Shown here piece after piece: positions 1 through 7,417 of a stretch of 64,000 bases of DNA. The stretch is from assembly GCA_013215385.1 (NCBI GenBank), contig JABSOY010000022.1, positions 1 to 64,000 on the forward strand. The letters are read 5' to 3'. Each line of letters begins with the position of its first letter. Position 1 is the first letter of the stretch. The position numbers and the translations under genes are program-made. The stretch is from Colwellia sp. Its GTDB lineage: Bacteria; Pseudomonadota; Gammaproteobacteria; Enterobacterales; Alteromonadaceae. The notes beneath the pieces are model-generated. The model was given only the letters and a program-made list of their open reading frames with translations. It was not told where the DNA came from and searched no databases.

Positions 1-2
1 GG

Positions 3-170
3 GGCGCTGACATTAGAACAGTACAAGAACAACTGGGTCATAGTGACTTACGAACAACACAAATTTATACCCATGTATTGAGCATGGGGCTAATGGTGTA
101 CGCAGTCCTTTATCTGACCTTATATAACGACAATACTCACTTCTTATATATAAACATAAATCAGCTTTAG
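3..170 (+). pseudogene. intI: Integron integrase, 3' end only, frameshifted
   Basis: The window opens inside the C-terminal catalytic part of a tyrosine recombinase. The reading [20 protein letters not shown] followed by IYTHVLS is typical of integron integrases: it contains the conserved LGHS histidine box and the catalytic tyrosine in IYTHV. After ATG GGG at 84-89 the frame is wrong. Adding one G restores the family-typical tail [14 protein letters not shown] with a stop at 125-127. As written, the frame runs into unrelated residues and stops at 168-170. The change lies in a run of four Gs, so a real deletion and a homopolymer sequencing error are equally possible. The 5' part and attI lie outside the window. 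Confidence 0.8.
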
Positions 171-200
171 AAATTACACATTAATGAAATATATATATGA

Positions 201-611
201 TTAATGACTTACATCACTCGCGGAAACGCTAACCAGTTTCCATACACTACTTTGTTTAAACCAAACTTGTGTCCCACCGCCAGATTGCGTAACTTCATCA
301 CCACTTTTAAGTAACATCGACTGAGTATATTCGTTAACTAAAATAGCCGTTGTTTGATTAAGAACGGTTACCTTTACATTTTTAAATTCAAGAGTGATGA
401 TTTTTTCAACCATAGAGAATCCTGATGGGATCATAGCTTCCAAACCACTTATTGAATGCCAAACCGTGCCATCTGAATTTAACCCAGTAAATTTTTCTTT
501 ATCAAAATACTCAAAATATTTATCTGAGTTTAAAGATTTTGATGCTTCAACTAAGCCATTGAAAGCCGATAAAACTTCTATTTCTGCTGTGGTTTTATCT
601 GTTGCTCTCAT
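201..611 (-). CDS. SnoaL/NTF2-like protein, possibly a lipoprotein with a lost start
   Basis: The protein has 136 residues from the first ATG. The alternating strand pattern ending in GGGTQVWFKQSSVWKLVSVS is typical of SnoaL/DUF4440 proteins of the NTF2-like cone fold, which bind or act on small molecules. Upstream of the ATG the same frame stays open and encodes KTSALILLIISGCSTVN, a good lipoprotein signal with the lipobox cysteine at 624-626. No ATG, GTG or TTG precedes it. The frame enters ATA (663-665), ATT (666-668) and then a hexanucleotide repeat. The true product may therefore be a lipoprotein whose start codon was lost or is non-canonical, or the gene may now start at 611 as a cytosolic protein. 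Confidence 0.6.
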   Translation of the reverse strand: MRATDKTTAEIEVLSAFNGLVEASKSLNSDKYFEYFDKEKFTGLNSDGTVWHSISGLEAMIPSGFSMVEKIITLEFKNVKVTVLNQTTAILVNEYTQSMLLKSGDEVTQSGGGTQVWFKQSSVWKLVSVSASDVSH

Positions 612-666
612 ATTGACGGTACTACATCCACTTATTATTAGTAATATTAATGCTGAGGTTTTTATA

Positions 667-714
667 ATGTTAATGTTAATGTTAATGTTAATGTTAATGT
701 TAATGTTAATGTTA
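667..714. repeat. Hexanucleotide tandem repeat (ATGTTA)x8
   Basis: Eight exact copies of ATGTTA run without interruption (AACATT units on the minus strand). The tract sits directly before the lipoprotein-like frame of the minus-strand SnoaL-type gene. On the plus strand it gives a Met-Leu repeat frame that is not a credible protein. Six-base units do not change the reading frame, so length variation would change spacing, not phase. Confidence 0.95.
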
Positions 715-743
715 AATTTCCAGTTTTTTGCGTGAAGAACTTA

Positions 744-857
744 TTAGTCGCTATATTCCATGATTTGATGAATAATACCAGAGTGATCTATAAAATCGGC
801 ATAACGTCCCCCATATATTTGGCTAGGTTTCCCATGAACGAATACAATGCTATTACC
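744..857 (-). pseudogene. C-terminal fragment of an unrecognised protein
   Basis: A 37-codon open frame with no start codon encodes GNSIVFVHGKPSQIYGGRYA and ends with IMEYSD before a TAA stop. The composition is protein-like (aromatic residues, glycines, balanced charge) and unlike random translation of AT-rich DNA. It starts just beyond the stop of the RidA-family gene. It is best read as the surviving tail of a disrupted gene. The family is not recognised. Confidence 0.35.
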
Positions 858-872
858 TCAAATGTACCTAGT

Positions 873-1223
873 TTAACGCCGAACCGCGGTAACGGTAACC
901 TCAATTAATACACTCCCTTCGAGATTTACACCTAAACACGCTCTTTGGGGCCAATGTTCTGGCTTATCACCTAACCAGCTTTGCCAAACACCATCCATTA
1001 ACGGCTTATCTGCCATATTAGCAATATATATTTGGGCTGAGACAATACGTGTTTTATCAGCTCCAAGTTCAACTAAGTTCATTTGAATCGTTGCTAAAGT
1101 CAGTTTTGTTTGTTGTTCAATGCCAACAGAAATATCACTAGAGGTAGCAACAGTCCACACTAAATCTTTATAAGCTGAAGACTTGTTACGACCTTGATAT
1201 TGGCCACTTTTACGTTCAATCAT
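873..1223 (-). CDS. RidA/YjgF/UK114-family protein
   Basis: The protein has 116 residues, close to the usual RidA length of about 125. The middle matches the family pattern QTKLTLATIQMNLVELGADK (trimer-forming helix and following turn), and the C-terminal part reads PQRACLGVNLEGSVLIEVTV, where the arginine occupies the position that binds the substrate carboxylate in RidA enamine/imine deaminases. Family members hydrolyse reactive 2-aminoacrylate-type intermediates or act on related imines in the cytoplasm. This divergent member may have another substrate. The gene stands alone on the minus strand, and its stop overlaps GTTAAAC, which fits the integron core-site consensus GTTRRRY by chance or origin. 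Confidence 0.75.
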   Translation of the reverse strand: MIERKSGQYQGRNKSSAYKDLVWTVATSSDISVGIEQQTKLTLATIQMNLVELGADKTRIVSAQIYIANMADKPLMDGVWQSWLGDKPEHWPQRACLGVNLEGSVLIEVTVTAVRR

Positions 1224-1308
1224 GAAAATCTCTTATTATTGGTAACGCCTACTAACAGGAATAGAATCGTTTTGATAATCCACCGTAACAGGTACTAAAA
1301 TAGACCTG

Positions 1309-1716
1309 CTAATTATTAATGCTCCGCATTAAATGAATACCACCAACTTCCGTTGAGAAACCCAAACGTGCATAAAAACTTTCCATTTCAGGTAAACAAT
1401 ATAGCTCGAAATGTTTCACCTTTTTCAACCTATCATGGCTTCTTACTAGCTCCATCAGTGTTTGTCCTAAACCACTACCGCGACGAGCAGAACTGACAAT
1501 AACATCAAAGATAATCGCCTTATAAATAAAGTCGCTGATAATACGTGTAAAAGCAATTAAGTTTCCGTCGGCACCAATGATACCAATGCAAATTTGCGAA
1601 CCTCTTACACATTCGAAAGTATCTTTTAGTGTTCGCTCTTTACCCCACCAGACTTCTTTATATAATTGGTGAACTTGTTTTATGTGTTCATCAGAAAACG
1701 TGTATATTATCTTCAT
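1309..1716 (-). CDS. GNAT-family N-acetyltransferase
   Basis: The protein has 135 residues with the GNAT acetyl-CoA loop RRGSGLGQTLMELV (R/Q-x-x-G-x-G/A) near residue 80. The C-terminal strand-helix YCLPEMESFYARLGF is the usual motif B region, in which a tyrosine often acts as general acid. The substrate cannot be told from sequence. This is the first of three small acetyltransferases in the region, each differing in sequence, which suits an accessory or cassette pool. Confidence 0.85.
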   Translation of the reverse strand: MKIIYTFSDEHIKQVHQLYKEVWWGKERTLKDTFECVRGSQICIGIIGADGNLIAFTRIISDFIYKAIIFDVIVSSARRGSGLGQTLMELVRSHDRLKKVKHFELYCLPEMESFYARLGFSTEVGGIHLMRSINN

Positions 1717-1757
1717 AATTAATTAACGCCCTAATTGCATGAATAGCTTATCGAAAG

Positions 1758-1976
1758 CTATAAACCTCGATGAATCATCTCTTTAATTTTAATGGCTTTA
1801 ACAAAGTGATCTAATTGATGAGTTTGTATCCACCAAACAGCAACTTCCATCAGTAGCTTTGGGTTATCATTTTTATTAGCGAAAAAAGCATAAAAAGACA
1901 GACCGACATTGTCGCCCTTACTTTGAATTTTTTTATTACATACATCTATAATTTTGGTTCTTAATTCATCTTTCAT
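1758..1976 (-). CDS. Small protein of unknown function
   Basis: The protein has 72 residues from the ATG at 1974-1976, starting MKDELRTKIIDVCNKKIQSK. The frame is open back to a TTG at 2042, but that start would overlap the kinase gene by 26 bases, so the ATG is preferred. The protein looks mostly helical, with a WWIQ segment and a basic C-terminal part. No family is recognised. It lies directly downstream of the P-loop kinase and is probably co-transcribed with it. A short inverted repeat, ATAGCTT/AAGCTAT, spans its stop codon. Confidence 0.5.
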   Translation of the reverse strand: MKDELRTKIIDVCNKKIQSKGDNVGLSFYAFFANKNDNPKLLMEVAVWWIQTHQLDHFVKAIKIKEMIHRGL

Positions 1977-2016
1977 TAATAACTCATCATTTTTAATTTT
2001 TAAATAACCGTGAATC

Positions 2017-2565
2017 TTAATTGCTTTCCAACCAGTGACCAATGACTGTTGTTATATCAATAAGGGACGTTCTTTCGTCAATAATTAAGTCACTGTTACT
2101 CCTAACTTGGCGAACGGTTTCTTTATAGATATCCCGAAAGTGATCTTCATATTTGTCTAAATAAATAGAAATCGAATTGATAGTGTTTAAGTTACGCTGC
2201 TCTGTATGCCTTTTTATTATACGTAATAGGCATATCTCTAAAGGTAGATCTAACAAAACGACATAATCGATTAATGGCGACATAGCTTGGCGCTCTTTAC
2301 CAAAAGGTTCTTCAACAAAAATATATGGCGTGATACTTGCTGAGATTGCTTGCTGTAAAGCGCTAACAAACCTTGGTGTTTCAATAAGTGAAAGGTCAGC
2401 ACCATCGCTTAGCCATTTTTTCATATTATCAGGATAAGACTCTTTATCAGTAAAATCATCGAAAAGGAGAAATGGACTATTGAAATCTTTAGCTAATTGC
2501 TTAACAACGGTGGTTTTACCCGCTCCTGACGCACCACTTATTGCGATTACTTTTGTAAAACTCAT
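2017..2565 (-). CDS. P-loop NTPase, uridine-kinase-like small-molecule kinase
   Basis: The protein has 182 residues. The Walker A motif GASGAGKTT lies at about residues 10-18, followed by a DDF motif (LLFDDFTD) like the substrate-binding region of uridine kinase and related nucleoside or sugar kinases. The segment IFVEEPFGKERQ supplies an acidic pair in the Walker B position, and a lid-like arginine-rich stretch CLLRIIKRHTEQR follows. This order (P-loop, DD-F, acidic strand, R-x-x-R lid) fits an AAA_18/uridine-kinase-like phosphotransferase. The substrate is unknown. Confidence 0.75.
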   Translation of the reverse strand: MSFTKVIAISGASGAGKTTVVKQLAKDFNSPFLLFDDFTDKESYPDNMKKWLSDGADLSLIETPRFVSALQQAISASITPYIFVEEPFGKERQAMSPLIDYVVLLDLPLEICLLRIIKRHTEQRNLNTINSISIYLDKYEDHFRDIYKETVRQVRSNSDLIIDERTSLIDITTVIGHWLESN

Positions 2566-2637
2566 AATATCCTCATCAGGAAAATTCAGCGATGAACGAA
2601 CGTATCCTTGGTAGCCAAGTCAACTTTTCAAACTTAA

Positions 2638-3120
2638 TTAAAAAGCTTTTTGCCAAAACATCGCTTTACCCATTTCAGGATCTAGTTCATAACCGTCAAA
2701 GCCAAACTTCAAGTAGGAATTGCGCGCTACTTCATTGCCTTCAAGTACTTCTAACGTAATTTTACAACAGCCTTTTTCTCTTGCTACTTTTTCAACTGTC
2801 GCCAACATTTGTTGACAAAGTCCTAGCCCTCTAAATTCACTTACAACTACGATGTCATGTATATTAATTAGCGGCTTACATTTGAACGTTGAAAAAGCTT
2901 CAAAACAATTTATTAACCCTGCAGGTTTATCATCTACATAGCAGATCACACTAAACGCATGGGGAAGTTTTGCAAGCTCGGTGGCGAGATTTGTTTTTAT
3001 ATTCTCCGATAACGCAGCCCTTCCTCCCATAGGATCTTCTGCATAACAGTTTAATAGGTAACCAATATCCTGTGCATGCTGACTATTTAAATAATTAACT
3101 ACTTGTATATTAACGTTCAT
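2638..3120 (-). CDS. GNAT-family N-acetyltransferase
   Basis: The protein has 160 residues. The acetyl-CoA loop EFRGLGLCQQMLATVE lies at about residues 97-112, and EVLEGNEVARNSYLKFGFDG is the conserved motif B with the N-x-x-A-x-x-x-Y pattern. The strand IHDIVVVSEFRG before the loop is also typical. The substrate is unknown. A ribosome binding site (GGAG) precedes the ATG at 3120 at good spacing. Confidence 0.88.
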   Translation of the reverse strand: MNVNIQVVNYLNSQHAQDIGYLLNCYAEDPMGGRAALSENIKTNLATELAKLPHAFSVICYVDDKPAGLINCFEAFSTFKCKPLINIHDIVVVSEFRGLGLCQQMLATVEKVAREKGCCKITLEVLEGNEVARNSYLKFGFDGYELDPEMGKAMFWQKAF

Positions 3121-3246
3121 TTTTACTCCAAACTAAAATAGATATTTAATACCCAAATAAAACCAAACAACTGTTGACAAAACTTAGGTCGCAACTTATT
3201 CAGACAAGTGTTTATACTTATGGTTATCAAAGACTTAACAACATAA

Positions 3247-3483
3247 ACAGGTCAACATGAACAATGTTATTTTTTGCCTGTTATTGCTCTCCTCAATAAC
3301 AAGGACAATACTACTGACATTCCCATGATCACTGGTTACAAAGATGATCCTTACTTTTACTCCGTGTAAAAAAACTAGGTGGGCGTCGCTGAAACAATTG
3401 GCAAAGTGCTATCCCCTGTCGCTTTAATAAATAAAGCGTCAGCTTCACTTATCACAGTAATTGAGAAGTTGGGTGAAACATAA
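3247..3483 (+). pseudogene. Decayed gene tail, possibly of an AsmA/DUF748-type protein
   Basis: One plus-strand frame reads PVIALLNNKDNTTDIPMITG followed by YKDDPYFYSV. It then meets TAA (3367) and TAG (3376), and resumes in the same frame as VGVAETIGKVLSPVALINKA up to a stop at 3481-3483. The pattern ALL-(N/D)-x-(K/R)-x-G-x-I-x-(L/I)-P-(V/M)-x-G-x-x-(D/K)-DP-x-F resembles the C-terminal end of DUF748/AsmA-like envelope proteins. Two in-frame stops without a frame change point to a decaying relic. The family assignment is by eye and weak. Confidence 0.35.
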
Positions 3484-3520
3484 ACGCAAAGGCAACTGTT
3501 TAGCAGCATGTTGCAATGCA

Positions 3521-3727
3521 TTACACTAAATCAGCTGGCTCGCCTAAGTCACATTTTTTACAATTTAAGGTATGCCCTAGCATAGAAAAACGGCCTGCTG
3601 TTGTTATTACCCAAGGTCTATTTATAAAAGGCGGTTCATGTCTTACATGTTGAAAATGACCGCATCGTAATTGAGCGACCCAATCATCTTCCGCATCTTT
3701 GTGGTAACCAATAATAGCTTGATTCAC
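3521..3727 (-). CDS. DUF3565 family protein
   Basis: The protein has 68 residues, the usual full length for DUF3565, a family known from Shewanella and relatives as a pressure-regulated ORF product. The family features are all present: GYHKDAEDDWVAQLRCGHFQ, HVRHEPPF, RPWVITTAGR, and a C-terminal CKKC. The conserved cysteines and histidines (CGH, HVRH, CKKC) suggest a small metal-binding protein. No enzymatic role is known. Confidence 0.88.
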   Translation of the reverse strand: MNQAIIGYHKDAEDDWVAQLRCGHFQHVRHEPPFINRPWVITTAGRFSMLGHTLNCKKCDLGEPADLV

Positions 3728-3778
3728 TGTTTTACTTAATTTCCAGGTAAGTGATAAAAGTTGGCGTTAATTCTTTTA

Positions 3779-4933
3779 TTAAACACCTATTGGCAGACCA
3801 TTAGACCAGCCTTTTGCCATACCAGCAACAACCTCATTATAATTCGTACTTTTACTCGCTAAATTTCTTTGTTTACAAAAGCTTGAATCGTTATTAAAAA
3901 TTGCGGCAGCTAAATGACGTCCACCTAAGGTTATGCCAGATGTTTTAGCTATTCTCAAAGAGGTAAATTGTCTAAAGGCTTTTTCAATATCGTTACTATT
4001 ATCTGTTAAACATTGAGTCATGTGCCATGCGTCTTCTAATGCCTGGCAAGCACCTTGCCCTGAAGTAGGCAAAGGAGCATGTGCAGCATCACCCAATAAA
4101 AGAACATTATCTTTATGCCAGCAATCAATGGGGTCATGGTCGTGAACATATACTTGGTGAATACGAGATAAAGGGGTTTCGTTAATAACTTGCTCAATAA
4201 GCCCAGACCAATGACTAAATAATGCGCTTAGCTCTGATTTATACCGTTCAGGTTTTATTTCCCCGGTATGCTCAGCTGTTACCCCACCGGCCCAATAAGC
4301 TTTTGTTTTAGAAACAGGCACTATGCCAAAACGTTCACCTACTCCCCAATAATCAGCAACTGAAAGTTCGGTAAAAAGTGCTGTGTCAGTTTCAAAGACA
4401 CCAATCCAATTAACAGAACCTTGGTATATAGGGCTATTATTTTCAGTTACATACAGTCTCCGCCCATCTGCACTAATAATGATATCGGCTTCAATAACTT
4501 TTCCACAGCTAAATTGCACATAAACACTGCCACTATTGTTAAATAATGACCTTACCGTATGTTGGTAATGAATATTGATATTTAATTCAACAGAACGTTG
4601 AGTAAGAATCTTCATAAGATCTTTACGGAGAATTGAATAACTGGGATATTTCATTAACCGGTTAAGTTCATCTATGTTTAATGAGCCTAATGATTCTCCT
4701 GAACTACAAAAGCGATTCATCGCAATGACTGGACCTGCAAGTTCTGCGACTTTATCTAAAAGACCCAACTGCGCTAATACGAAAGAAGCGTTTGGCCAGC
4801 AAACGATACCTGCCCCTATTTCTATTGGTTGGCTATGGCGTTCGTATACCTCAACATCAAAACCTGCTTGTTTTAATGCTATAGCAGTACTTAAACCACC
4901 AATTCCGCCACCTAATATACTGATATTCAACAA
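3779..4933 (-). CDS. FAD-dependent aromatic-ring-type monooxygenase
   Basis: The protein has 384 residues and belongs to the class A flavin monooxygenases (PHBH fold). The N-terminal Rossmann motif GGGIGGLSTAIALKQAG is followed by the adenine-ribose-binding VYERH. The second FAD motif LLLGDAAHAPLPTSGQGACQ lies at about residues 285-305. The conserved DG motif is visible as IISADGRR near residue 153. Such enzymes use NAD(P)H and oxygen to hydroxylate aromatic or heterocyclic compounds. It lies 24 bases downstream of a small dimeric-barrel gene, with which it probably forms an operon. Confidence 0.85.
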   Translation of the reverse strand: MLNISILGGGIGGLSTAIALKQAGFDVEVYERHSQPIEIGAGIVCWPNASFVLAQLGLLDKVAELAGPVIAMNRFCSSGESLGSLNIDELNRLMKYPSYSILRKDLMKILTQRSVELNINIHYQHTVRSLFNNSGSVYVQFSCGKVIEADIIISADGRRLYVTENNSPIYQGSVNWIGVFETDTALFTELSVADYWGVGERFGIVPVSKTKAYWAGGVTAEHTGEIKPERYKSELSALFSHWSGLIEQVINETPLSRIHQVYVHDHDPIDCWHKDNVLLLGDAAHAPLPTSGQGACQALEDAWHMTQCLTDNSNDIEKAFRQFTSLRIAKTSGITLGGRHLAAAIFNNDSSFCKQRNLASKSTNYNEVVAGMAKGWSNGLPIGV

Positions 4934-4957
4934 TACGTCCTTGTTCTGTTCAATTTT

Positions 4958-5263
4958 TCATGGCAATTTTTCGTAGCTTGATATTATTGTTGTACTGCCA
5001 ACAGAATCGACAAAATATTTTTCTTTGCTATCTAAATATTGTCGGTCACTGAAGAAGCTTTCCATTTTATTTTTACTGCTAAAGTTAATAGTAAAAACCC
5101 GATTAATATCAGTGTTACCTGCTGATATTAAAACATCAGATACTTTAAAGTCATAACCGAAATGGCCTTCAAAGTCAGAAAGTATCGGTTTCATTGCTGC
5201 TCGGTATTGATCATATTTAAGTTCATCTAAAACATTCAGACCCACAAGTATTTCATAAGACAT
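4958..5263 (-). CDS. DUF1330/ABM-like dimeric alpha-beta barrel protein
   Basis: The protein has 101 residues and reads MSYEILVGLNVLDELKYDQY, then a beta-alpha-beta pattern with FEGHFGYDFKVSD and a C-terminal strand. It looks like a DUF1330 or antibiotic-biosynthesis-monooxygenase-type ferredoxin-like barrel. These are often small cytosolic dimers encoded beside oxidoreductases. The close spacing to the FAD monooxygenase gene (24 bases) suggests a shared transcript and related task. Assignment rests on overall pattern only. Confidence 0.55.
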   Translation of the reverse strand: MSYEILVGLNVLDELKYDQYRAAMKPILSDFEGHFGYDFKVSDVLISAGNTDINRVFTINFSSKNKMESFFSDRQYLDSKEKYFVDSVGSTTIISSYEKLP

Positions 5264-5439
5264 ATTAATTCCGGTATTTAATTTATTTTTACGATAGAAA
5301 CCTAACAGTGAATTAAGTAACTGATGATGTTTGCTTAACGTAAATTCAATAGTCAGTTAATTAATTTTTTATCGCAATAACAAGTTTGTAAGATATTATG
5401 ATTAAACGAATAAATGTATTGCTTAATACTGATAACTTA

Positions 5440-5883
5440 TTAAGTAGATGATTTGTCGAGCCTATGGTATTCAGCACTGCCGAGAAAAAAACAAATGCCA
5501 ACATATAACCAAACGCTACTCGCTATTATTTGCCAAATATCGAAAGCAGCATCAGAATAAAAAGTAGGAATTGCAATGAGTCCACGTAGTGTACATAAAA
5601 CAGCTATGGTAATTAAAGCAGATTTTGTGAAAGGAATTTTGCGAATTAAACCAACGCCAGACAAAGAAAATACCGCACAAGAAAACATCAACCCAGCGAC
5701 GACAATAGTACCAACAGGAGCCAATAAAGTCCCCTGTTGTGCTGATTCAATAATTTGTTGAGGTGCCCGCGCAAAGGCAAACCAACTAGGACCACCCCAA
5801 ATACAAAGCAAATGCCAGACAGCCGATAACGAAGCAATAACTCCCGCACTTAATAATAATTTTGATTGACTAGTAAAATTCAA
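5440..5883 (-). CDS. Four-helix integral membrane protein of unknown function
   Basis: The protein has 147 residues with four likely membrane helices: about residues 8-28 (LLLSAGVIASLSAVWHLLCI), 50-72 (APVGTIVVAGLMFSCAVFSL), 80-100 and 110-135 (IIASSVWLYVGICFFLGS). A conserved-looking loop WGGPSWFAFARAP lies between helices 1 and 2. No catalytic motif is seen and the family is not recognised. The start codon is preceded by GGAG. Just upstream the minus strand reads GTTAAGC, a match to the integron core consensus GTTRRRY, but no partner site was found. Confidence 0.65.
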   Translation of the reverse strand: MNFTSQSKLLLSAGVIASLSAVWHLLCIWGGPSWFAFARAPQQIIESAQQGTLLAPVGTIVVAGLMFSCAVFSLSGVGLIRKIPFTKSALITIAVLCTLRGLIAIPTFYSDAAFDIWQIIASSVWLYVGICFFLGSAEYHRLDKSST

Positions 5884-6022
5884 TGTCTACTCCATTAGAT
5901 AAAATTGCTTAACAATTATGAAAGCTTGTTTTACTAAAAGTTACCAATATATTAAAGATTATGATGTTTTGAGCATCGTAATAGTAATAAACCACATCGG
6001 GTTTATTCACAAATTGTTCCAA

Positions 6023-6253
6023 TTATATTACTGCGTCTTTATTATTAACTTTAAGCGCCATTATTCTAAGTAACATTATGGTTCTTGATGTCTTAGCTAC
6101 CAAACCCAACATAACCTGTTGTTTAATGGTTGCTTTATCATTGATTTCCGAACAATACCTTGATAAACAATTAGGTAACACGTAACCATTAGTGGCTATA
6201 ATTATGAAAGTCCAATCCCGTTTAGTATTGTATCGTAACGCTTTCAAAGCCAC
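6023..6253 (-). CDS. Doubtful small ORF
   Basis: The frame has 76 codons with basic and hydrophobic residues and no recognisable motif. It is kept only because the stretch between its neighbours is otherwise empty and it has the same strand as the surrounding genes. Its amino-acid usage is close to random translation, so it may not be a gene. Confidence 0.25.
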   Translation of the reverse strand: MALKALRYNTKRDWTFIIIATNGYVLPNCLSRYCSEINDKATIKQQVMLGLVAKTSRTIMLLRIMALKVNNKDAVI

Positions 6254-6408
6254 TCATACTGTTTTGTCGATGAAAAATTCTATACGCACTGCTAATGGTA
6301 AGAATTCACAAACTAACGATTCGTTAGTATCAAAAGTGTTATCTTGGTAAGTTGAAGAGACATTCAGCGTTAAATACAGAGGCGGCAATAACTATCGAAA
6401 GGGATATA

Positions 6409-6867
6409 TTACTTAAAGGTCTTTTCTAAAAACATGCTGTAAGGATCTTCTTGGTAATCAGCAAATGGCTTACATTCACGAAAACCAAAGCGCTTATATA
6501 GCTTTTGAGCCGGCACAAAAGCATCCATAGTGCCGGTTTCTAAACTGACTTTTTCAAAAGACTGTTCTTTGGCCGTGGTGAGCATGTGTTGTAATATATT
6601 GGCAGCAACCCCTTTCCGCAAAAATTGTTGAGCAGTTCGCATAGACTTAAGTTCTACGTGTTTTTCATCAAGTTGCTTTAACGCGCCACAGCCAGCCAGT
6701 TGGCCACTTATCCAAGCAGTCCAAAAGGTAACTTCGGGGAGTTTTAGGGAAGATAAATCAAGAGCATGTACACTTTCAGGTGGTGAATGTTTTAACATGT
6801 CGTCATGGTGTTCCTGAAGTAATTGTTTTACTTCAATACCGTCCAGGTTATCTATTTTAATAATCAT
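6409..6867 (-). CDS. GNAT-family N-acetyltransferase (YsnE-like)
   Basis: The protein has 152 residues. The acetyl-CoA loop lies in LRKGVAANILQHMLTTAKEQ (R-K-G-V-A pattern), preceded by the strand VELKSMRTAQQFL, which is characteristic of the YsnE/putative acetyltransferase subgroup. The C-terminal motif B reads SLETGTMDAFVPAQKLYKRF. The N-terminal EHHDDMLKHSPPESVHALDL with SPPES is also found in this subgroup. The substrate is not known. It is the third GNAT gene in the first 7 kb. Confidence 0.88.
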   Translation of the reverse strand: MIIKIDNLDGIEVKQLLQEHHDDMLKHSPPESVHALDLSSLKLPEVTFWTAWISGQLAGCGALKQLDEKHVELKSMRTAQQFLRKGVAANILQHMLTTAKEQSFEKVSLETGTMDAFVPAQKLYKRFGFRECKPFADYQEDPYSMFLEKTFK

Positions 6868-6973
6868 TAAATATACCGTATCGTTCTTTATATACTGATA
6901 AAGCTAACGTACTTACTAAGTCTTATGGTTAAGTTATTAGCTGATAAGTAAGCTATTTCGTAAATAAAAAAAA

Positions 6974-7276
6974 CTACATTTTCTCTGTTCTTTCATCTAC
7001 ACATTCATATGAGCCCATTTCAAATTCTCGACAAACCCAAGGTCGATTATCATAGATTGAACACATTAAAGTATCGCGGTTCAAGGCTGAACACCAACCA
7101 TCATCTAAGCGCAGCATCGATTCATGCCCATGTTCATCAACATAAATATGATGATCAGGTACTCCTGTCTCTGAAATAATTCTGACTTCTAAACTACAAC
7201 AACATGCCTGACAGTTTGCACATGTAATTTGGGGAGTTTCAATATTTACTACTTCAATGACCATAAACGATAACAA
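6974..7276 (-). CDS. YkgJ-family cysteine-cluster protein
   Basis: The protein has 100 residues. It carries the family's N-terminal CANCQACCCSLEV cluster, the central GWCSALNRDTLMCSIYDNRP and the conserved RPWVCREFEMGS (C-x-x-C-x-x-C-C, C-x-x-L, C-x-I-Y-x-x-R-P, C-R-x-F). These cysteines bind zinc or an iron-sulfur cluster. The biochemical role of the family is not settled. The start may be M1 or the ATG four codons later. Confidence 0.85.
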   Translation of the reverse strand: MLSFMVIEVVNIETPQITCANCQACCCSLEVRIISETGVPDHHIYVDEHGHESMLRLDDGWCSALNRDTLMCSIYDNRPWVCREFEMGSYECVDERTEKM

Positions 7277-7417
7277 TAGTGAGCTGAATTACCGATAGGA
7301 TACTCTATAGTTATAGTACTAACGAGATAATATGCGCTTAACGTCATAATTAAGGTGTAATTAATTAACGAATAAAAATTTACAAGAATAAAAACAACAC
7401 CAATAACTTTATAACGA

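Noticed and set aside
394-735. Plus-strand open frame ending in an alternating Met-Leu tract
   Set aside because: It is the antisense of the SnoaL-type gene plus the translated hexanucleotide repeat; no family-like sequence.
1225-1760. GCGTTA sequences on the minus strand near 1243 and 1729, suggestive of attC ends
   Set aside because: Neither has a matching inner inverted repeat or a partner core site at a proper distance; the second lies only about 30 bases from the upstream gene's stop.
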